Below, piece by piece: positions 10,331 to 21,095 of a DNA stretch of 64,000 nt. Source of the DNA: Dactylorhiza incarnata (taxonomy: Eukaryota > Streptophyta > Magnoliopsida > Asparagales > Orchidaceae). Every line of letters starts with the position of its first letter. Within the stretch, counting starts at the first letter, position 1. The stretch spans positions 4,340,001 through 4,404,000 of the forward strand of contig JAWHQI010000049.1 in assembly GCA_033032865.1 (NCBI GenBank), given 5' to 3'. The position numbers and the translations under genes are program-made. The notes under the pieces were generated by a model. That model did not search any database. It worked only from the letters and a program-made list of their open reading frames with translations, and had not been told where the DNA came from.

Positions 10331-11620
10331 ATGCAGCGCTACTTGGCAGAGTTTGAGGTTGGGACTGCTGTAGAGTTTGTGTTATACGACGGTCTGATGT
10401 GGAAAGACGGTCGGTTGTGCGTCCCAAATGTGGGTAAATTGTGGGAGGAATTGTTGTACGAAGCCCATTTTACAAAATGCTCAATTCACCGGGGGAGCAC
10501 AAAGATGTACCAAGACATGAAAAAGTTGTTTTGGTGGCCAGGTCTGAAGAAAGACATCGCCTTATACATGGCAAAATGCAAAACTTGCGCACTTGTGAAG
10601 GCGGAATGTCAGAAACCTGGTGGGTTCCTGAAGTCGTTGCCAGTACCGGAATGAAAATTTGACGTTGTTTCGATGGATTTCGTGCACGGTTTGCCGAGAT
10701 CGCAGAGTGGGAATGATGCCATATGGGTGATCGTGGATCGCTTAACGATGGTAGCCCACTTTATTCCAAACCGGAGGAACGATTTAGTTGAAAAGTTGGC
10801 AAAGCTTTATGTTGATAGCATCGTACGACTACACGGTGTGCCCCGTAGCATCGTTAGTGACCGAGATGGATGCTTTACTTCAAAAGATTGGAGGCTAATA
10901 CACCAGTTGTTCGGTACAAAGTTGAAGTTTAGTACTGCCTTCCACCCTCAAACAGATGGAAATACTGAACGTACGAACAGGACTCTGGAGGACATGCTCC
11001 GTATGTGCGTCCTGGATTTCGGTAAGAAGTGGGACGATCATCTTTTCATGACCGAGTTCGCTTATAATATCAGTTGTTTAAGCGGAAAGAAGTCAAAGAT
11101 GCAAATTCGGCTATTCAAACAATCCGAGAGAGATTGTTGATTGCACAAGATAGGCAGGTGAAATACTACAATGCCAAGCACAGAAATGTCGAGTTCGCTG
11201 TGAGCGACTGGGTTTACCTAAAGATCAAACCTTTCAAGGGTGTGTCCCGGATTCGGCGCTTGAAAAAGCTGAGTCCAAGGTACCTTGGACTGTTTGAGAT
11301 TCTGGAGCGTGTTGGTGAAGCTGCATATCGGCTCGCTCTTTCGACAAAGTTGAGCGGACTGCATGATGTGTTTCACATCTCTGTGCTGAGGAAAGCTGTG
11401 CCAGAGCCTAGCCAGGTCCTGGTAAAGAATCAGGTGTCGGTCGATGATGAGCTGAAGACGTTGGTCTCGCCTATTTGCATCGAAGACACTGATGTCAAGC
11501 AGTTGCGGAATAAAATGATCTGAATGGTCAAAGTCCACTGGAACAATAGCGGTCGTGAGGAGCTTTCATGGGAGTGGGAGCAAACCATGCGAGACAAGTT
11601 CCCCAAATTGTTCCGGTAAG
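10331..11620 (+). pseudogene. Gypsy-B integrase with internal deletion
   Basis: HHCC region (GSTKMYQDMKKLFWWPG, CKTC), DDE core (10,673-11,070; MDFVHGLPRSQSGNDAIWVIVDRL, SDRDGCFTSKDW, FHPQTDGNTERTNR), then C-terminal domain (11,074-11,523) and, after a TGA at about 11,521, the terminal MVKVHWNNSGREELSWEWE block typical of Del-type elements. Compared with gypsy-A, about 33 residues after EFAYN are missing at about 11,073 with a frame change, so the integrase core and tail are no longer joined in frame. A stop also follows LPVPE at about 10,654. Confidence 0.85.
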
Positions 11621-11683
11621 GTACAAGTTAGGTTGTGTATATTTTTGTTTCTTTGCACTGTTAAAATTTCGGGACGAAATTTC

Positions 11684-11700
11684 TTAAAGGAGGGGAGATT
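11684..11700 (+). other. Gypsy-B polypurine tract
   Basis: TTAAAGGAGGGGAGATT directly precedes the 3' LTR, the site priming plus-strand DNA synthesis. The preceding GGGACGAAATTTC is the usual context in plant Del-type elements. Confidence 0.85.
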
Positions 11701-11794
11701 TGTAACACCTCAATTTCCAGTGCACTGAAATCAGCAGGTTGTTAAGGCTGAAAGCTTACGCCAGCATTAGGACTAATGCCATGCGTTAGCCCAA

Positions 11795-12110
11795 GACGTT
11801 CGGCGAATGCAGCCAGCCGTTAGTCAAACGCAACTTTCTAGCCGTTCGTTGAACGCAGCCAGCCGTTCGTCCAACGCAGCTTTCTAGCCGTTCGTCAAAC
11901 GCAGCCAGCCATTTGTCGAACGCAGCTTTCTAGCCCTTCGTCAAACGCTGCCAACCATTCGTCGAACGCAAGCTTTACGCAGCTCGTCGAACGCAAGCTT
12001 TAGGCAGTTCGTCGAACGCAGGCTACAAAGAGTTCGTCGAACGTAGATTCAAAGAGTTCATCGAACGCAGCTTCAAAGAGTTTGTCGTTCATCGAATGCA
12101 GTCGAGCCGT
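11795..12110 (+). repeat. Degenerate tandem GTTCGTCGAACGCA repeats in LTR-B U3
   Basis: About ten imperfect units spaced 20-35 bp contain the odd palindrome GTTCG-T-CGAAC or variants with TCAAACGC. Just downstream (12,160-12,195) AACGCCCGGCGTTAGG and AACGCCGGCGTTAGC form further palindromes, and a diverged copy recurs in the leader near 12,765-12,795. Confidence 0.8.
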
Positions 12111-12202
12111 TGAAGTTCTCAAGCGGCTGTGGATAAACTCAGCCACCGCTTTAAGGGCTAACGCCCGGCGTTAGGTGCCAACGCCGGCGTTAGCTAAGAA
12201 AT

Positions 12203-12210
12203 TATAAAAG
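12203..12210 (+). promoter_or_regulatory. TATA box of LTR-B
   Basis: TATAAAAG immediately downstream of the U3 palindromes; followed by a C/T-rich probable transcription start region. Confidence 0.6.
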
Positions 12211-13731
12211 GCAGCTAAATCCAGTTTCCCTTCTAATTTCTAATTCCAAGCTCGTTCCAATGGCAGAGAACTTGTGATTTCTGAAGGAAGGAGGTCTTTT
12301 TGGGCAAGCCTTTTTTTGTGTTGAGGGAAAATTCGTGGAGGAGATTGCTTGCGTGTTTGCCATCGTCGATCCAGTGGAGAGGAAGCTATTTCAAAAGAGT
12401 CCAGCCGAATTCCTCTCAGATCTATGGCACCGAAAGGAGCACCGAGGGTAACGATTCTCCTCCCTAGTCATTGGACACATTTGTCCTTTGATTTGCATTG
12501 TAGTAGACAGATTTCCACTACCGAGTGGATAGATTTCTGCCGACGGGTCGATGTTGAAGTACGGGCATAGGCATGTTGTGTGAAGCCCATCTGGATAGGT
12601 TGATCTGGAGTGGTGATGTTGATATGTTATTGCACTCCGAAGAAGACTCCGCGATCTATGCTGTGTTTTCCGGGTTCTGTGTACTGATTCGTACTGCAAA
12701 GAGGTCTGGAAGTGTTTCCCAGAAAATACACGGAAAGGGGTAGCAGAACTGAGTTTTGTCACTAACGTCGGGCGCTAGTGCTAACGCCGACGGTAGCTCC
12801 CAGGAGCTGTGTGGAGCCTGTGAAGCCTATGTCCATGAACTGGGTTGAGCAGCAGAAGCTGGAGGGCCTGTGTACCTTGCTTCATTGACCTTGCGGGTCA
12901 AGAGCGGGTTAGGGAAAGCCATACCCGTTTTAGGTGATGTAATCCCTAATATTATGTGCGAGGGCATCTGGAGGAACCAAAACCACACCATTATCCATCT
13001 TGTGATGAGGATTGCAACCTTGGGTCACGATGTGTCGTTTGGGACTAGAACTCGTGATGGTCAGCCAATCATGACGAGAAAAGCTCATGTAGATCCGAGT
13101 TGAAAAAGGACTTGTAGATTGCGTGCCGAGAGTGCACAAAGCGTGTTGTGACTTTATGTCACTATGTGATGAATGTTTCTATGCGGTGCTTAGACGCACC
13201 TGTGAAATATATACTGTTGTTGCTTGCCCGCAGGGAAGGAGCACCGCCGCCCCGAGCATGGGGTGGGGTCGTTATAAATCTGGGTCAGCTAAAGCTGTCC
13301 AGTTACTTGTTTTCCCACCGCTTGGTGGATTTGTTTGTATAGGTCCTGGCGAGGCTACCAGGAAATAGCGGGCTGAAGCCCCTGCAGCTGTGTTGTGCTG
13401 TACTGTGTTGGCCCTCGAAGGCCGAGTTATTTTGTTTATTGTTTTCATGTGTGGCCGGCTTGCGTGCCGATGTTTGGAAGCCACCTTTATTATGAAACAA
13501 ACTTTGTAAAGAACTTGTAATGTATTTCATTCCTAGTTGTAAAGTGGACAATGTATATAAACTGGTTTTATTTGAAATTAAATGCTTCCGTTGTGTGACT
13601 CTGTGTGCTGAGATAGTTATGTTAATAACTTTTAATGCTAATTAAGTAACGCATTCTTCTGTTCGTTTCATTTGGCGTGGGATCCCAGTCGGTCCTACTG
13701 CTATATGCTATATAACAAGGAGGGTGTTACA

Positions 13732-15124
13732 CAGCAGTATCTTCAGCAGCCTGCACCTATTCATCTTCAGGAATTGCAGCATCTATGTAGGCTTTGTTGC
13801 TACTGGGTATGTCTTGTACAAACATCTTTCCCATTGCCTTTTCATTTTCTGTCAAAAAAAAGAACTAGACCAGCCCTTATAGATTAGGATGGTCTCATCA
13901 AACACCACATGCATAGACTCTTCTACAACATGAATTTTCTTGTTATAAACTCTATAAGCTCTACTATGTGAGCTATAGCCAACAAGAACCCCCCACATTG
14001 CATTTCTCTACAAACTTTGTTAAATGAGATTTTTCATTGTTTAAAATATAGCATTTTGAACCAAAGATTCTAAAGTATGAAATTGTTGGTTGTTTTCCTT
14101 TCAGAATCTCATAGGGGGTAATTCCATGAAACTTATTGATGGAAGCTCTATTGAGAACATAACATGCAGTATTGACTGCCTCAGCCCAGAAATATTCTGG
14201 GAGTGAGGAGTCGCTAAGCAATGTTCTCCTAGCTTCTATCAAGGTCCTATTCCTCCTCTCAGCCACACTATTTTGTTGTGGAGTCCTTGGGGAGGAGAAC
14301 TCTTGGGTGATACCAAATTCTTGACAAAATCTTGTCATGTCTTTAGTTTGAAATTTTCTGCCATGGTCAGTCCTAGTCCTGACCACAGTACATTGTAAGT
14401 CATTCTGAATTGCCTTGACATGGTTTATAAAGATATTTAATGCATCAGATTTCATCTTACAAAAGAATAAACATGTATATTTTGAGTGATCATTAACAAT
14501 CACCAAAGTATACAACTTTCCACCTAGGCTCTGAATTGGCAAAGGCCCGAACAAGTCCATGTGCAATAGATATAGACATCTTTCAGTGTCTTTGGAGCCA
14601 ATACTTTTAAAGGTTGCCCTTGTTTGCTTACCCATTTGACAAGCATGCCAGGGACCACTTTTAATACATTTTGAATTTGGACTATTCCTATCAAGGTTTT
14701 TAGAGAATAATCTATACAATATCTTGTAGTTAATGTGGGGAAGTCTCTTGTGCCATTGAACACAAAGAGACTCACTTTCATTAGCCACAATACATAGAGA
14801 TGATAGAGATATATTGCATATGAAATCTAAATAATAAACATTCCCAGTCCTAGTGCCTGAGAGAATGGTCTCTAAGTCATTAGACTTTTTGATCAAGCAC
14901 TTGTCATTGTAGAATTCAATGTCATAGCCTAAGTCACATAGTTGACTTATGCTTACAAGGTTGTGTTGCAACCCTTCAACAGAAGCAACCCTTGTGATTG
15001 AGACTATGTCATTGGCGATCATACCATATCCTTTGGTGATTCCCTTTTCAGATCCACCAAAGATGACTTTAGGTCCATTCTTCACAGCTGTGTAATCCTG
15101 TAGAAGACTTCTAGTACCTGTCAT
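13732..15124 (-). pseudogene. Copia-1 integrase and GAG-pre-integrase region
   Basis: The open segment 13,973-15,124 (383 aa) starts inside the protease/pre-integrase junction and carries the zinc-binding HHCC region (WHKRLPHIN then CIKSGPWHACQMGKQ) and the integrase core: LLHMDLFGPLP, VRTRTDHGRKF and SPRTPQQNSVAERRNRTLIEA, which retain the D, D and E positions. It ends at a stop after NVGGSCWL. Further copia sequence (VYNKKIHVVEESMHVVFDE) can be read on to 13,732, where LTR-B begins. Frameshifts separate this stretch from gag and from reverse transcriptase. Confidence 0.88.
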
Positions 15125-17124
15125 GTGCCTTGAGCACTATCCAAGTACCATATTTGTGTAAGACTGGTACTTAAACTAACTTGCAAGAAGAAATTTAGTT
15201 ACCCTTAGGAGCCCAAATAATTTTGGGTCCTAGGTCCTTGTTAGCATGATAAGATGACCTCACACCTGCTGCACCCTTTGCAGGAAGGCTCTTCTTTGCA
15301 CTTTGCACATTGGGATTGTGCCAACAGTCTATGGAAAGTGTTCCACCTTACCAAAGTACCAACATTCATGAATATTCTATCTCCTCTTCTGATCATATCT
15401 TGAGGAAAGAGCATTAATATGCTTGTGTTCAGGAGAGGAGACAACATCAGTTTTCTTGTTCCTTTTAGAAATGATCTGGTTGAATGTTAACTTGTGAACA
15501 GTCTTGGCACCCTTTGACTAAATGGAATCAGCTTGCTTTGGCTTGGGTGTCAGGCAAGATTGGATGGCATCAGACACTAAGCAGCATGGTTTGTCTATAG
15601 ATTTGACAGCAACCATGTTCTTTGCAGGACTGAACTTGAAAGACTTCGCTTCCTTACTCTTGAATGATGGGGCTAAAGTACCAAATACAAATGGTCCAGG
15701 TTGGGCCATTTGAATTTCTTCATGGGTAGCCTTCATAGCACTCATTCCCATGTCCTTTCTTCCACTATGGGAAGGAGTGTTTTCCTTCCTATAGTAGCTT
15801 CCAATCTTCGAGTGACAAAACATACTGTCATGGTCATACCTGTTAGAGGGAAATAATACCTTTTGAAAGGTGGTGTGAGGACTAGCCTTATTCTTGCTCT
15901 TTTCTCCACTCCCTTCTCCTACTTCCAGTTTATTGAACCCTAATCCTCTTCTATTGGTTTGAGAGTAAAATGTGTCAATAATAGGAAGCACATATTTGGG
16001 CTGGGAGAATTGAGCCACTAGGCTCCTTTCTTTGAGAAGCTTCTCCTTAAGGTCCTTGACGACCTTGTTCTTTAGGGAGATGGTGCTCAATTGATCAATT
16101 GTTATCCCCTTTAGATGGCTTATTTCTCTACACATCTGAGCCACCAGGTTGGGTGACTCAATGCACTCTTTCTCAGCCAACTTAAGGGAAGTAATTTCTT
16201 GAGCATGACTCTTGGCCAGCTTCTTGCTCTTTTTCAGCGCTTCTAAGAGACCACCATACTTGTCATTCAATTGAATGACATCTTCCTCAGATTCTGAATC
16301 ACTTCCACCATTTGATGAAGGTTCTTCAGATTCTGGTCTTGTCTCATAATCAGAAGAAGAGATGGAATGAATCAGTACCTGTTCACTGTCAGAATTGTTC
16401 TGACTTTCTTCCTCATCGGTGATGGCCATAATTCCTAGCTGATCTTTGTCCTATTCATCCTCCTCAATGTCACTATCTGAATGTGATAGAGGGGCCCTGA
16501 TTCCAATATTGGCAGCAGGAAAACTTCATCCTCTTCTGCTGCAAATAGCCCAATGTAGGCTTCCTCTTCTCCATCTAAATCTGAAGTTGAGGATTCAGAT
16601 TCACTCAATCTTTTACCTTCCTTTGCTAGGAAGGATTTTTCACCTTTCCTTTCCTTTTGGTGATAGTGTTTCTTATCACCTTTCTCCTTCCTCTTGACTG
16701 GACAGTCAGCAATGACATGTCCAGGATTGTTGCAGCAATAACATATGATATTATTTGAAATATGTTTACCAGGTTTAGATTCATACCTGTCACCCTTAGT
16801 GTGTTGTCTTTCAGATCTGCTGTGTTCTTTCTTGGAATGTGAGGAGGAGGAGGTCTTGTTCTTCTACTGCTTCCTCCTCATAATCTTCTTGAACTGCCTT
16901 GAGAAGGCTGCAAACTCCTTATCAGATGAAGAGCTGTCTGGAGTGTTGTTCTCAGACTTATCAGATTCTACACTTCTTCTTGGAGGAGTCACCATCCTGG
17001 CTTTGCTCTTCTTGGAGATGACAGCTTTGAGAGTAATAGCTCTCCCCCGTACATGAGCCCTGGTGGAACTGTCCTCTTCCTTCCTTGCAAACAACTGCAT
17101 CTCATAAGAGAGCAGCTTCCCAAA
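15125..17124 (-). pseudogene. Copia-1 gag and protease remnant
   Basis: Gag C-terminal frame 15,518-16,429 (303 aa, acidic N-terminal half with a SDSESEED stretch), a CCHC zinc knuckle at 16,702-16,743 (CYCCNNPGHVIADC), and the middle of gag at 16,864-17,124 (LLSYEMQLFARKEED). Several frameshifts separate these blocks. The protease active-site region near 15,132-15,150 has lost a few bases relative to the copia-2 homologue (WYLDSGCSQHM), which destroys the frame at the catalytic D-S-G. The N-terminal gag is cut off at 17,124. Confidence 0.8.
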
Positions 17125-17125
17125 T

Positions 17126-17713
17126 TGTGTATGGGTAGGAGTTCCATCTTCGGCAGCATAACAGCACTGGAATTGTGTCCTCCAGAATTCTCCTTAAGCT
17201 TTTTGTGGGAGATCCATCTTCGGCAGCATAACAGCACTGGAATTGTGGCACAAGCAACCACTCTGGGATGGATTAACAAAATGAGAAGCAAAGCTCCATT
17301 TTATAGAACTTAGCGATAGCGCCTGCGGTAGCGATAGCGCTGGCGGTAGCGCTCGTGTGGAGCAGTTACAGAACCGTCGGCTGAGTGGCTCTGTGCACAA
17401 ACTCGAGATAGCGCCTGGCGTTAGCGATAGTGCCTGCGGTAGCGATAGCGCTGGCGGTAGCAGTCGTGTTGAGCGGTTGCGGAACTGTCGGCGGCGTGCC
17501 GATTTGCACGAGCTCGAGATAACGCCTAGCGGTAGCGTTAGCGCTGGCGGTAGCGCTAGCGCTGGCGGTAGCGCTGCTCCTTTCAAAAGGTTGTTCCAAG
17601 CTACCTTATACCTGTGGAGTATTGCACCTATAGTTCCTGCACACTATAAACACACTACAAGCAATATCAAATACAATATGGGATTTGTTATTCTCAAACA
17701 AAGGGATGTGACA
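17126..17713 (-). repeat. Truncated gypsy-type LTR (LTR-C)
   Basis: On the minus strand it starts TGTCACATCCC (17,703-17,713), has a U3 of AGCGCTAGCGC/GGCGGTAGCG palindromic repeats (17,310-17,575), a TATA box (about 17,296-17,303) and part of R/U5, then stops at copia-1 gag. A 37-bp segment with ATCTTCGGCAGCATAACAGC occurs twice in its transcribed part (17,141 and 17,212). The U5 end and any downstream flank are missing. Confidence 0.6.
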
Positions 17714-17734
17714 CACAAGTTCAACAACACTTAG

Positions 17735-19075
17735 CACATGTTGTTATCTCTTGCCCGTCCAGAAGTCGCACCTTACTTCGGATGCCCTCAAAGTGTTGTA
17801 TTTGGTCTAGGTTGTCTATGAATTTCTCTGAGACGAATGAATGCGAGACACCCGTATCGAATAGAGTATATGCGAGTTTGCCGCAGACAAACACTATACC
17901 TTGGTGTTTTTGTTGCTTGGGTCATAAATTAAAATACAACTACGGTTTTTGAAAGGTACTAAGTAATCGTAAAGGAAAAACAACAAGGTACTTGTATTGA
18001 CTTCTTCAGGGTTACGGGGTTCTGTGAGATCCAGATCAACATCTGCTCTGGTCGTCGGCCTCTGCCATGAGGTCCTTGGCCCTAACCTCATCCTCGACCT
18101 CGGCCCTGCTGTGCTGGAGGGGCTGCTGGAGGAGGAGGGGAGGCAGAAGAAACTGCTGAGGGCAGTTAGCTCTATTGTGCCTCGGCTGGTGGCACCTATA
18201 ACATATCACTGACTGGCGGCCCCGATCATCCTGCCTCCCCAGCTCCTGGATCCATAGTGGTTGAGGAGCCATCACTGCAGGAGGCTGCTGCTCTGGTCTG
18301 ATGTTGGGACAAGGATGTCCCCCACCTCTTCTATGACTCATCACTCTGCCACGCTGCGGTCCCCTTCTGCTCTCTCCAAAACATGATCCGTCATCCAGTC
18401 TCTTTCCCCTGATCTGCACCATCAAATGGTCTGCCTCCAGATTTTTGGTCTTTTCGATGATTTGGGTAGACGTGTCATGCTATATAAAAATTAGAGCCTG
18501 AACCATTGGGTCCCTGAGACCCCGATAGAACCTCTTAGCGTAGTTCCTATGATCCAAGTCATGTACCCCCACAAATCTGGCCATGTGGGAGAACTCTCTC
18601 GGGTATTCAATCACTGATCGGGTCCCCTTTCGGAGGTTCAAGAAACTCTCTTCTAGCTCATCACTATCTGTGGCAGATATAAAGTGCTCTAATAAGACAT
18701 CACTGAACTTGTCCTATGAGATATCTGACATCTCTCGATCTGCAAAAGTGGAGTCCAACACTGACTTCCACCATGTGCATCCAAAGCAGATGTTGCCAAG
18801 GGGACAGCTCTGTTGAATGGGCAGCTAATGCCTGCTAGCATCTCCTGAATAGAATCTAGCCACTCCTCCATCTTCACTGTGTTTTCTATTCCATGGTACA
18901 TTGGGGGATCCAAACTCTTGAAGGCATTTATCCAATTTGATCTGGGGTTCGACAGTGCGGTCGGAGTCTGTTGAGCTCTGAAGGCATCCAGAATAGTCAT
19001 CAAAGTTTGCCCCAGCTCTGTCTGCTGAAAAGGGGTGGCAGTCGGAGGAGGAGGGACAGCACATTATGGATAAGC
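17735..19075 (-). pseudogene. Gypsy-C gag and protease N terminus (broken)
   Basis: Minus-strand gag of a further gypsy element: the capsid signature FKSLDPPMYHGIENTVKMEEWLDSI (18,689-19,003), a second capsid block (LEESFLNLRKGTRSVIEYPREF, about 18,570-18,680, in other frames), a CCHC knuckle (CYRCHQPRHNRANC, about 18,163-18,203) and then protease with LFDTGVSHSFVSEKF at about 17,830-17,870. It stops at about 17,735 against LTR-C, so reverse transcriptase and integrase are missing. Multiple frameshifts. Confidence 0.75.
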
Positions 19076-19820
19076 GAACTGCAGGGACTACACAAAAGTA
19101 AGGTTGTATTAGAATTTGCCTAACTCAAAGCTTAAATGGACTATTTTCTGTGATTTTTACACATGGGCACACCATAGCTTCCTTTGCTTAGTTTGTTGAT
19201 GATTAGGAAAATATACGTATTTTCTATATAGTTTCTTATATAGTTGTATACAAAATTTGTAATATTTCTTATTAATTATTGAATAAATGACTTGTTTTTA
19301 CTTATATTTATACATATATATTTATATGTAAAAATGAATTATTTAAGTATATATTAAATAAAAACTATATAATAAGTATGTAAATATTTATGTAAGTAAT
19401 TTTGTAAAAATACATATGTAAATGTATATGTAAATGTTTATGTAAATATATATATATGTAAATGCATATTTTAAGAATTTAAAAATATATGTAAATATAT
19501 ATATCTTTATAGTTTTTAAAACTATATATAAATATTTATGTAAATATAAGCTATAAATAAGTTAAAAAATATAATAATAAAATTAACTATAGAAAAATTT
19601 AAGCTATATAAAGTTGGTTTATATATATGAATGTATGCCTTTATATTATATATATATATATCTAGATAAAGGCTTCATAAAAATAAAAATAAATAAATAA
19701 TAATCATAACAATAATAATAAAAAATAAATAATTAAGTTAGTTTTTCTATATGTATAATATAATATAAAATATCTGTAAATATTTATAATATAAATAATA
19801 TATTTCGTTCTTATACAGAA
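19076..19820. other. AT-rich spacer, no gene seen
   Basis: Low-complexity A/T sequence with many TATGTAAATATATAT-like units from about 19,200. No ORF, LTR edge or RNA gene recognised. Confidence 0.6.
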
Positions 19821-19824
19821 TGGC

Positions 19825-19892
19825 GAGCTTGGATGAGTGGTGTGGTTTGGTTAACTTCGGCAAGTGGCCCGGGTTCGAAACCTGGCTAGCTT
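19825..19892 (+). ncRNA. tRNA-like sequence with pol III A and B boxes; possible SINE head
   Basis: TGGATGAGTGG (19,830-19,840) matches the A box and GGTTCGAAACC (19,872-19,882) is a perfect B box, 31 bp apart. GAGCTTG and CTAGCTT can form an acceptor-like stem with one mismatch, and CCGGG-TTCGAAA-CCTGG a T arm. There is no convincing anticodon arm and no U at position 8, so a functional tRNA is unlikely. A tRNA-derived SINE head or tRNA relic fits better; T-rich DNA beginning near 20,280 could be a 3' tail but flanking duplications were not found. Confidence 0.4.
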
Positions 19893-19911
19893 AATTTTGC
19901 CTGAATTTAAT

Positions 19912-20075
19912 TCCCCTGCTGCCCGCTGCCCGCGCCAGAACCCGCTGCCCGTGCCCGCGCCCTGCCCGCTGCCCGTGCCCGCGCCCTGCCCGTGCCCGTG
20001 CCCGCTGCCGCCCTGCCCGCGCCCATGCCCGCTTCCGCCCTGCCCGCGCCCGTGCCAGCTGCCGCCCTGCTTCCC
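19912..20075 (+). repeat. C-rich minisatellite (CCCGTGCCCGCGCCCTG-like)
   Basis: Variants of CTGCCCGTGCCCGCGCC repeat for about 160 bp in an otherwise AT-rich region. It yields Pro/Ala/Cys-rich open frames on both strands, which I regard as artefacts. Confidence 0.85.
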
Positions 20076-20193
20076 GAAGCCTCCAGCCAGCTGCTCCTCC
20101 AGCTCTCCAATTCCAGCAAGTGTTCAAATCCAATTTTACAACCTCTTCTCCATTTAGAAGCTTCCAACCCTCTATCCGCAGACCATAAATCCT

Positions 20194-20204
20194 CTATAAA
20201 TAGG
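20194..20204 (+). promoter_or_regulatory. Strong TATA-box match
   Basis: CTATAAATAGG followed about 30 bp later by a C/T-rich stretch. No coding region follows within 1 kb, so it is probably an LTR promoter. Confidence 0.45.
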
Positions 20205-20970
20205 AACCTCCCCCCTCGCTAATTCCCCTCTTGGATTGCCCATTTTTGGGGTGATCTTCCACAATCCTTGCCACCTTAGTTTTTGTATTTTATTTTTGTA
20301 TTTTCTTTTTGTAATTTTTTTTATATAAATGTTGTAATTTTAATTTTATTTTCATGTTTTGTTTTTGTTAAATGTTGTAATTTTTTGTAATCTTTTTAAA
20401 TGTTGTAATGTTTTTATAAATGTTGTAATTAAATGTTGTAATTAAATGTTGTAATTTTATTTCGTGTAACCCCCCTTTATTATGGCAATTAATAAATTTA
20501 GTTTTTTATTTCGTGCATTTTTTTTTAATTTCATAGCGTAGTTTTATTTCCCGCAATTTCATATCCGTCATGCATTTTAATTTCTAATTTAGTTTCAATT
20601 CCGCACTGCATTTCAATTCATAGCTTAGATATATTATCCGCACTTCAAATTTTGCAATTTTCCTTTCTTTAGCTAAGCTTATTCGTTGCCATAACATCAG
20701 TTTTCGCTTAGATTCGAATTTACGCGCCGTCATAATTTTTGTTCTTTTTCTTCCTTGACGCAGTAGAGAGTAGAGCGGAATATTATGTTTTCGTTTATTT
20801 TCATTTCGAAACAACTTTCGTTCTCGCAATTTCCGTTCTCGTTATTTTCTTTTCGTTGTTTTATATTTTCATCGTCTTTCGTTCCGTTATTTTTCGTTGT
20901 CGTAGCTTTTTTATTTCGTTGTTTATGTTTTCGTTATTTCGTTTAATAGCTTAGTTTTATTTTATCGTCA

Positions 20971-21095
20971 TGCATTTATTTCCCGTCTACCCGTTTGGGT
21001 AGAACTTGCACTGCATTTATTTCCCGTCTATCCGTTTGGATAGAACTCGCTCACGCATTTATTTCCCCTCTACCTATTTGGGTAGGGATCGCATT
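20971..21095 (+). repeat. Three 41-42-bp repeats each encoding a covarying hairpin
   Basis: Units begin TGCATTTATTTCCC at 20,971, 21,012 and 21,054. Each contains a 6-bp stem with a 4-base loop: CTACCC-GTTT-GGGTAG (20,987-21,002), CTATCC-GTTT-GGATAG (21,028-21,043) and CTACCT-ATTT-GGGTAG (21,070-21,085). The second copy changes both sides of one pair and the third keeps pairing through a T-G wobble. Confidence 0.85.

Larger units (their letters stand above)
9307..13731 (+). mobile_element. Gypsy-B: chromovirus element, 5'-truncated, with intact 3' LTR
   Basis: It begins mid-reverse-transcriptase ([15 protein letters not shown]) directly against LTR-A and runs through RNase H and integrase to a PPT (11,684-11,700) and a 2,031-bp LTR ending at 13,731, next to copia-1. 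The 5' LTR, PBS, gag, protease and N-terminal RT are absent from the window. The orientation opposite to gypsy-A and the clean LTR edge at 9,306 show that gypsy-A inserted into gypsy-B. It is related to gypsy-A at the protein level. Confidence 0.85.
11701..13731 (+). repeat. Gypsy-B 3' LTR (LTR-B)
   Basis: 2,031 bp from TGTAACACC to GGTGTTACA, a perfect 9-bp terminal inverted repeat. U3 (11,701 to about 12,200) is filled with short palindromes, a TATA box lies at 12,203-12,210, and the remainder is R/U5. Copia-1 coding sequence resumes at 13,732. Small open frames inside (12,349-12,570, 13,123-13,368, 13,672-13,887) have no domain and are ignored. Confidence 0.9.
125..17124 (-). mobile_element. 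Copia-1: Ty1/copia (Sirevirus-like) element, split by nested gypsy elements
   Basis: The two halves of one minus-strand copia element lie at 125-1,512 (reverse transcriptase and RNase H) and 13,732-17,124 (integrase, protease remnant, gag). Gag has a CCHC knuckle and a long acidic C-terminal part as in Sireviruses. The interval 1,513-13,731 is gypsy DNA. The pol linker between integrase and reverse transcriptase is missing by roughly 70-100 residues compared with copia-2 in this window, so some copia sequence was deleted together with the insertion borders. The N-terminal part of gag, the 5' LTR and PBS are lost at 17,124, and no 3' LTR is visible before position 1. Dead element: frameshifts, stops and a changed catalytic residue. 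Confidence 0.85.

Noticed and set aside
19825..19892. Functional tRNA gene
   Set aside because: Good A and B boxes but no acceptable anticodon arm, no U8 and only 68 nt; kept as a tRNA-like relic.
19864..20222. Pro/Ala/Arg-rich frames on both strands
   Set aside because: Generated by the C-rich minisatellite 19,912-20,075.
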